64,000 bases of DNA. It comes from Lysobacter concretionis Ko07 = DSM 16239. GTDB lineage: Bacteria > Pseudomonadota > Gammaproteobacteria > Xanthomonadales > Xanthomonadaceae. Positions 62,301 through 64,000 of the stretch are shown piece after piece. The notes below the pieces were generated by a model that did no database searches, had not been told where the DNA came from, and was given only the letters and a program-made list of their open reading frames with translations. Position 1 is the stretch's first letter; each line of letters begins with the position of its first letter. The stretch covers positions 372,001-436,000 of the forward strand of contig NZ_AVPS01000004.1 in NCBI RefSeq assembly GCF_000768345.1. The letters run 5' to 3'. A program made the translations under genes and the position numbers.

Positions 62301-64000
62301 ATTCGTCGTATTGGACGGGTGAGATCGCCACCTATATCGCCCGGCAGGTAATCGCCTGCTGTGCGGCCGGCACGCCGATTGGCCCGCGCCACCTGCTGCC
62401 GCGCGAGCTGGCCGAGCTCGCGGCGACGTTGCCCTCCGACCTGCCGGACGAGGAGTTCCGCAAGGCCCTCAATGACTCACTGGACGCGGACTACCAGGCG
62501 AAGGCCAAGGCCGCTCGGGACGCCAAGGAAGACTCGCGCTATCACTACAGCCACAACTCGTCGGCCAAGGAGTTCATCGCCCGGCGACTGTCGCGGTGGC
62601 TGGACCTCGCGCGTGACTCCGCGCAGGCGCTGGTCGGCTCGGAGGCCGCCAACCCAACCTTGTCGCCGCTGACGGCGCGGTGGATCACGCTGCGCAACAC
62701 TTCGGATTACCACTCGGGCGGACACTCGGCGCAACAGCAGCACAACGCGGTCGGCGAGCGCTTGCTCGCGGTAGCTCTCACTGCGAATGACGGATTTCCT
62801 GCCGACGAGGTGACCGCTTACATCGATGCAGCCAGCGAGTCGGACACCACCCCCCTGTCGAACCTGATTGGGCTCGTCGCCTTGCTGGCATCGCGGCCGG
62901 CCTTCCACGCGATGGCCGGTGCGCTGGCGATCAAGGCGAACGCGGCTACCGAGAGAGAACACGACGTCACCGATCGCGCGAAGCACTTCGCCCGACTCGG
63001 TCAGGCGATCGCGATGGCCAGCCCCGCCGAAGCAGTCGCGTATTTCCGCAAGGGGCTCGAGCAGATGGACGCGATCGGCTCGGGCGACTACCGCTACGTC
63101 GAGGGGCTAATGCACTTCGCCGGCGCCTTGACGGGCGAGGGCCTCGGTCAGCGTGAGAGCCACGCTCTGTCCAACATCTGCGAGCTCAACCTGGGCGAGG
63201 AGCAGAAGTTCAGCTGGGGTTCTTACGGCGCCGCGATGAGCAGGGCGGCCGGTCTGGCCGGGCTGGGCAAGCTGGCGCGATGGCAGGATCGCAGTCGGAT
63301 CTCGTTGGACTACACGCTGTTGCCGTACGTGCGGGCCTTGGTCCAGGACGACAAGCTCGATGCGACCCTCGCGATGACGCTGCTGCGACTGTCCAACCCG
63401 GCGGAGCTGTACGTGTGCGGGACGACGCAGCTTGTCGCCACCTTCGAAAGCAAGCCGTCGGCACGCGCCCCCGGCGTGGCCACCGAACTCGTCACGCAGT
63501 ACCTGCAGAACAACCCCGGTTCACTGGGCTCGGACACGCCCCGCGCGCTCGCCCGCTTTGCCGGCGCGGTGCTGGGCGAGAACGCGTGGGAGCGCCAATA
63601 CCTGGACGCCGCTGCAGACCGGATCGAAGTGAAGCGCGACGACCACAACACGCGCGCGAACTGGCGGGCGTCGGGCGCCGATGCCTCGCCGCGAACCTGG
63701 GAAGCCGAACAGGCCGCGGCGAAGGCGCACATCCTGCAGCTCGCCGATGGCATCGATCCGCTCGATGAGGTCGCGGTGGGGCGCGTTCTCGATGCGGCCC
63801 GCACGCATCACCGGAACATGCGCTTCTCGGGCGATGTCCTCGATTCGCTGCGTCCGAAGGTGGCCTTCCAGGCCTGGCCTGACTATCTCGCGCTCATCGC
63901 GCGGCTCGAGATGTTGAGCCTCTACGAGAAGGAACAGGAGCTGCGCACCTGCAAGGCGCAATGGGCGGGCGCCTCGCTCGCCGTGGCTGACGCGCTCAAG
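59387..64000 (+). CDS. Nuclease-STAND NTPase, Avs-like defence protein (runs off the window end)
   Basis: Open for 1538 codons with no stop, so the full protein exceeds 1538 residues. A Lys/Ala/Pro-rich tail (about 1-36) leads to a PD-(D/E)XK-like domain resembling Cap4/DUF4297 nucleases: GHEFHEAWVARKCL, then D98 (GNEIADAVLYFG) and Q119-V-K121 (VVAVQVKYS). Next is a STAND-type NTPase: Walker A A329-x4-G334-K335-T336 (HAEGGFGKTVF) and Walker B LVLLLDAIDNA (D432), followed by more than 900 residues of helical, repeat-like sequence, the usual sensor part. This order (effector nuclease, NTPase, large C-terminal sensor) is that of Avs anti-phage proteins. Upstream GTG 59375 is an alternative start. 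Which phage protein it recognises is unknown. Confidence 0.75.
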   Translation, partial: MAKAKRKSTATRKTATPPKAAPKPKASPKAKTKAKPRTRPAVDTVRASRDGHEFHEAWVARKCLGLLLPRDELVGIAVEGFANEDQSGVSTEGNEIADAVLYFGRSATLQHANRVVAVQVKYSKAAEHKPFRAADAKKTIGKFARTYRACKRSLGTEKARKKLRFELVTNRPIEPALAEAINGLAARSPLKGEAKAQAKQVAAACKLTGKDLAEFAARLEMIGLTGNLRENKQQLALTLVDWSDARDHMARRRLADIRDMARDKAGLVKQHHNVIVRTDVLAALHLSDNRDLLPAPASFPPIGKVVDRVQLDDTVKRIPRLTRPLVVHAEGGFGKTVFMSSLAARLGDQHETILFDCFGMGQYRASDDSRHLPSRGLVHIANELACRGLCDPLLPSTSHSEDILRAFRTRLEQVVATLRRGSADRQLVLLLDAIDNASEIARDRNQDSFPRLLLQSLEHGAPIGGLQVVVSARTHRRLAATGEISAEALELQPFVEQETRAFLRTRVTKLTEVMVQVGQARSKGNARVLEHLAAEPDLLAPSEIDKPIDLDDLIQHRIDQALVEARKLGNAEHSIRAFLAGLATLPPPVPLKEFAQVNGMPEGAVVSFAADLSPLLEQTKHGLMFRDEPTETLIRRKYAGDAAPLRELANNLFAMQAQSAYAATTLPDLLLQLEDGEKLFQLAFDERLPASITGTVGQQAVRHARLRAAVAHAVRVNDLDRLVPLLVELSTLAAMDQRGTTYLLDYPDLVVASADPDSLRRMFDARTKWPGSRHARLAIAHALMGETAEAIWHAQWVYEWREHYFNQRNDEHDRAHPTVLDMASLPFCRLLKGDGTAAARDLSGWVSAEYGYDVAEAMFELARRPEAARILPPEVIRACVDALASIGPIAAAIRYTAGNPEQQRAQLESLAATCTASGPVKLRDHYRPEERALVKGMVEAAAKAVRMAMPAQATAILAAVPLVPPSLHVFMDSSYWTGEIATYIARQVIACCAAGTPIGPRHLLPRELAELAATLPSDLPDEEFRKALNDSLDADYQAKAKAARDAKEDSRYHYSHNSSAKEFIARRLSRWLDLARDSAQALVGSEAANPTLSPLTARWITLRNTSDYHSGGHSAQQQHNAVGERLLAVALTANDGFPADEVTAYIDAASESDTTPLSNLIGLVALLASRPAFHAMAGALAIKANAATEREHDVTDRAKHFARLGQAIAMASPAEAVAYFRKGLEQMDAIGSGDYRYVEGLMHFAGALTGEGLGQRESHALSNICELNLGEEQKFSWGSYGAAMSRAAGLAGLGKLARWQDRSRISLDYTLLPYVRALVQDDKLDATLAMTLLRLSNPAELYVCGTTQLVATFESKPSARAPGVATELVTQYLQNNPGSLGSDTPRALARFAGAVLGENAWERQYLDAAADRIEVKRDDHNTRANWRASGADASPRTWEAEQAAAKAHILQLADGIDPLDEVAVGRVLDAARTHHRNMRFSGDVLDSLRPKVAFQAWPDYLALIARLEMLSLYEKEQELRTCKAQWAGASLAVADALK

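Overview
The window is a GC-rich gammaproteobacterial chromosome segment, most likely from the Lysobacteraceae/Xanthomonadaceae (Lysobacter or Luteimonas-like). The main reasons are the prfB-lysS-fadD(rpfB) arrangement with an aconitase nearby, a large Oar-like TonB-dependent receptor, the clpS-clpA-infA-aat-trxB-ftsK-lolA-rarA backbone, and family-typical intergenic palindromes. This assignment is inference from gene content; no rRNA, tRNA or CRISPR array was seen.

Layout. (1) 123-4699: prfB with its programmed +1 frameshift, lysS, and a convergent fadD/rpfB. (2) 4948-19336: an accessory block that reads as a murein-peptide salvage locus. On the minus strand are a dicarboxylate/amino-acid symporter, an L,D-transpeptidase-fold lipoprotein, an RpiR/SIS regulator, an L-Ala-D/L-Glu-type epimerase and a YkfC-like NlpC/P60 peptidase. 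Divergently on the plus strand are a transglutaminase-fold protein, a TonB-dependent receptor, a stand-alone diaminopimelate decarboxylase and two penicillin-binding-type serine hydrolases. (3) 19442-36026: housekeeping genes acnA, nudJ-mnmA-hflD, clpS-clpA, infA, aat, a FemAB-like acyltransferase, trxB, ftsK, lolA and rarA. (4) 36315-40782: a five-gene functional-amyloid (Fap-like) secretion operon behind a good sigma-54 promoter match. (5) 41084-44863: small stress/envelope genes, including a CorA transporter, a hemerythrin and a DUF421 protein. (6) 44933-50858: a compact caa3-type oxidase operon with a CuA+cytochrome c subunit II, a subunit I-III fusion, a CtaG-like assembly factor and a triheme cytochrome c.

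(7) 51070-57918: a lower-GC Tn7/Tn5053-like transposition module with a TnsA-like protein, a DDE transposase, an AAA ATPase and a long TniQ, all chained by ATGA overlaps. It also carries a divergent unknown gene and a two-hairpin element. (8) 58159-64000: a host-like-GC unknown gene divergent from a very large protein, still open at the window end, that joins an N-terminal PD-(D/E)XK-like nuclease to a STAND-type NTPase and a long helical region. This is the layout of Avs-type anti-phage sensors.

The strongest candidates for new biology are the diverged Fap-like operon, whose two small partners carry LD-x-(L/M)-RGG motifs next to a C39 peptidase, the murein-peptide locus with its own receptor and decarboxylase, and the nuclease-STAND gene beside the Tn7-like module. 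All assignments rest on reading motifs and context; no database search was possible.
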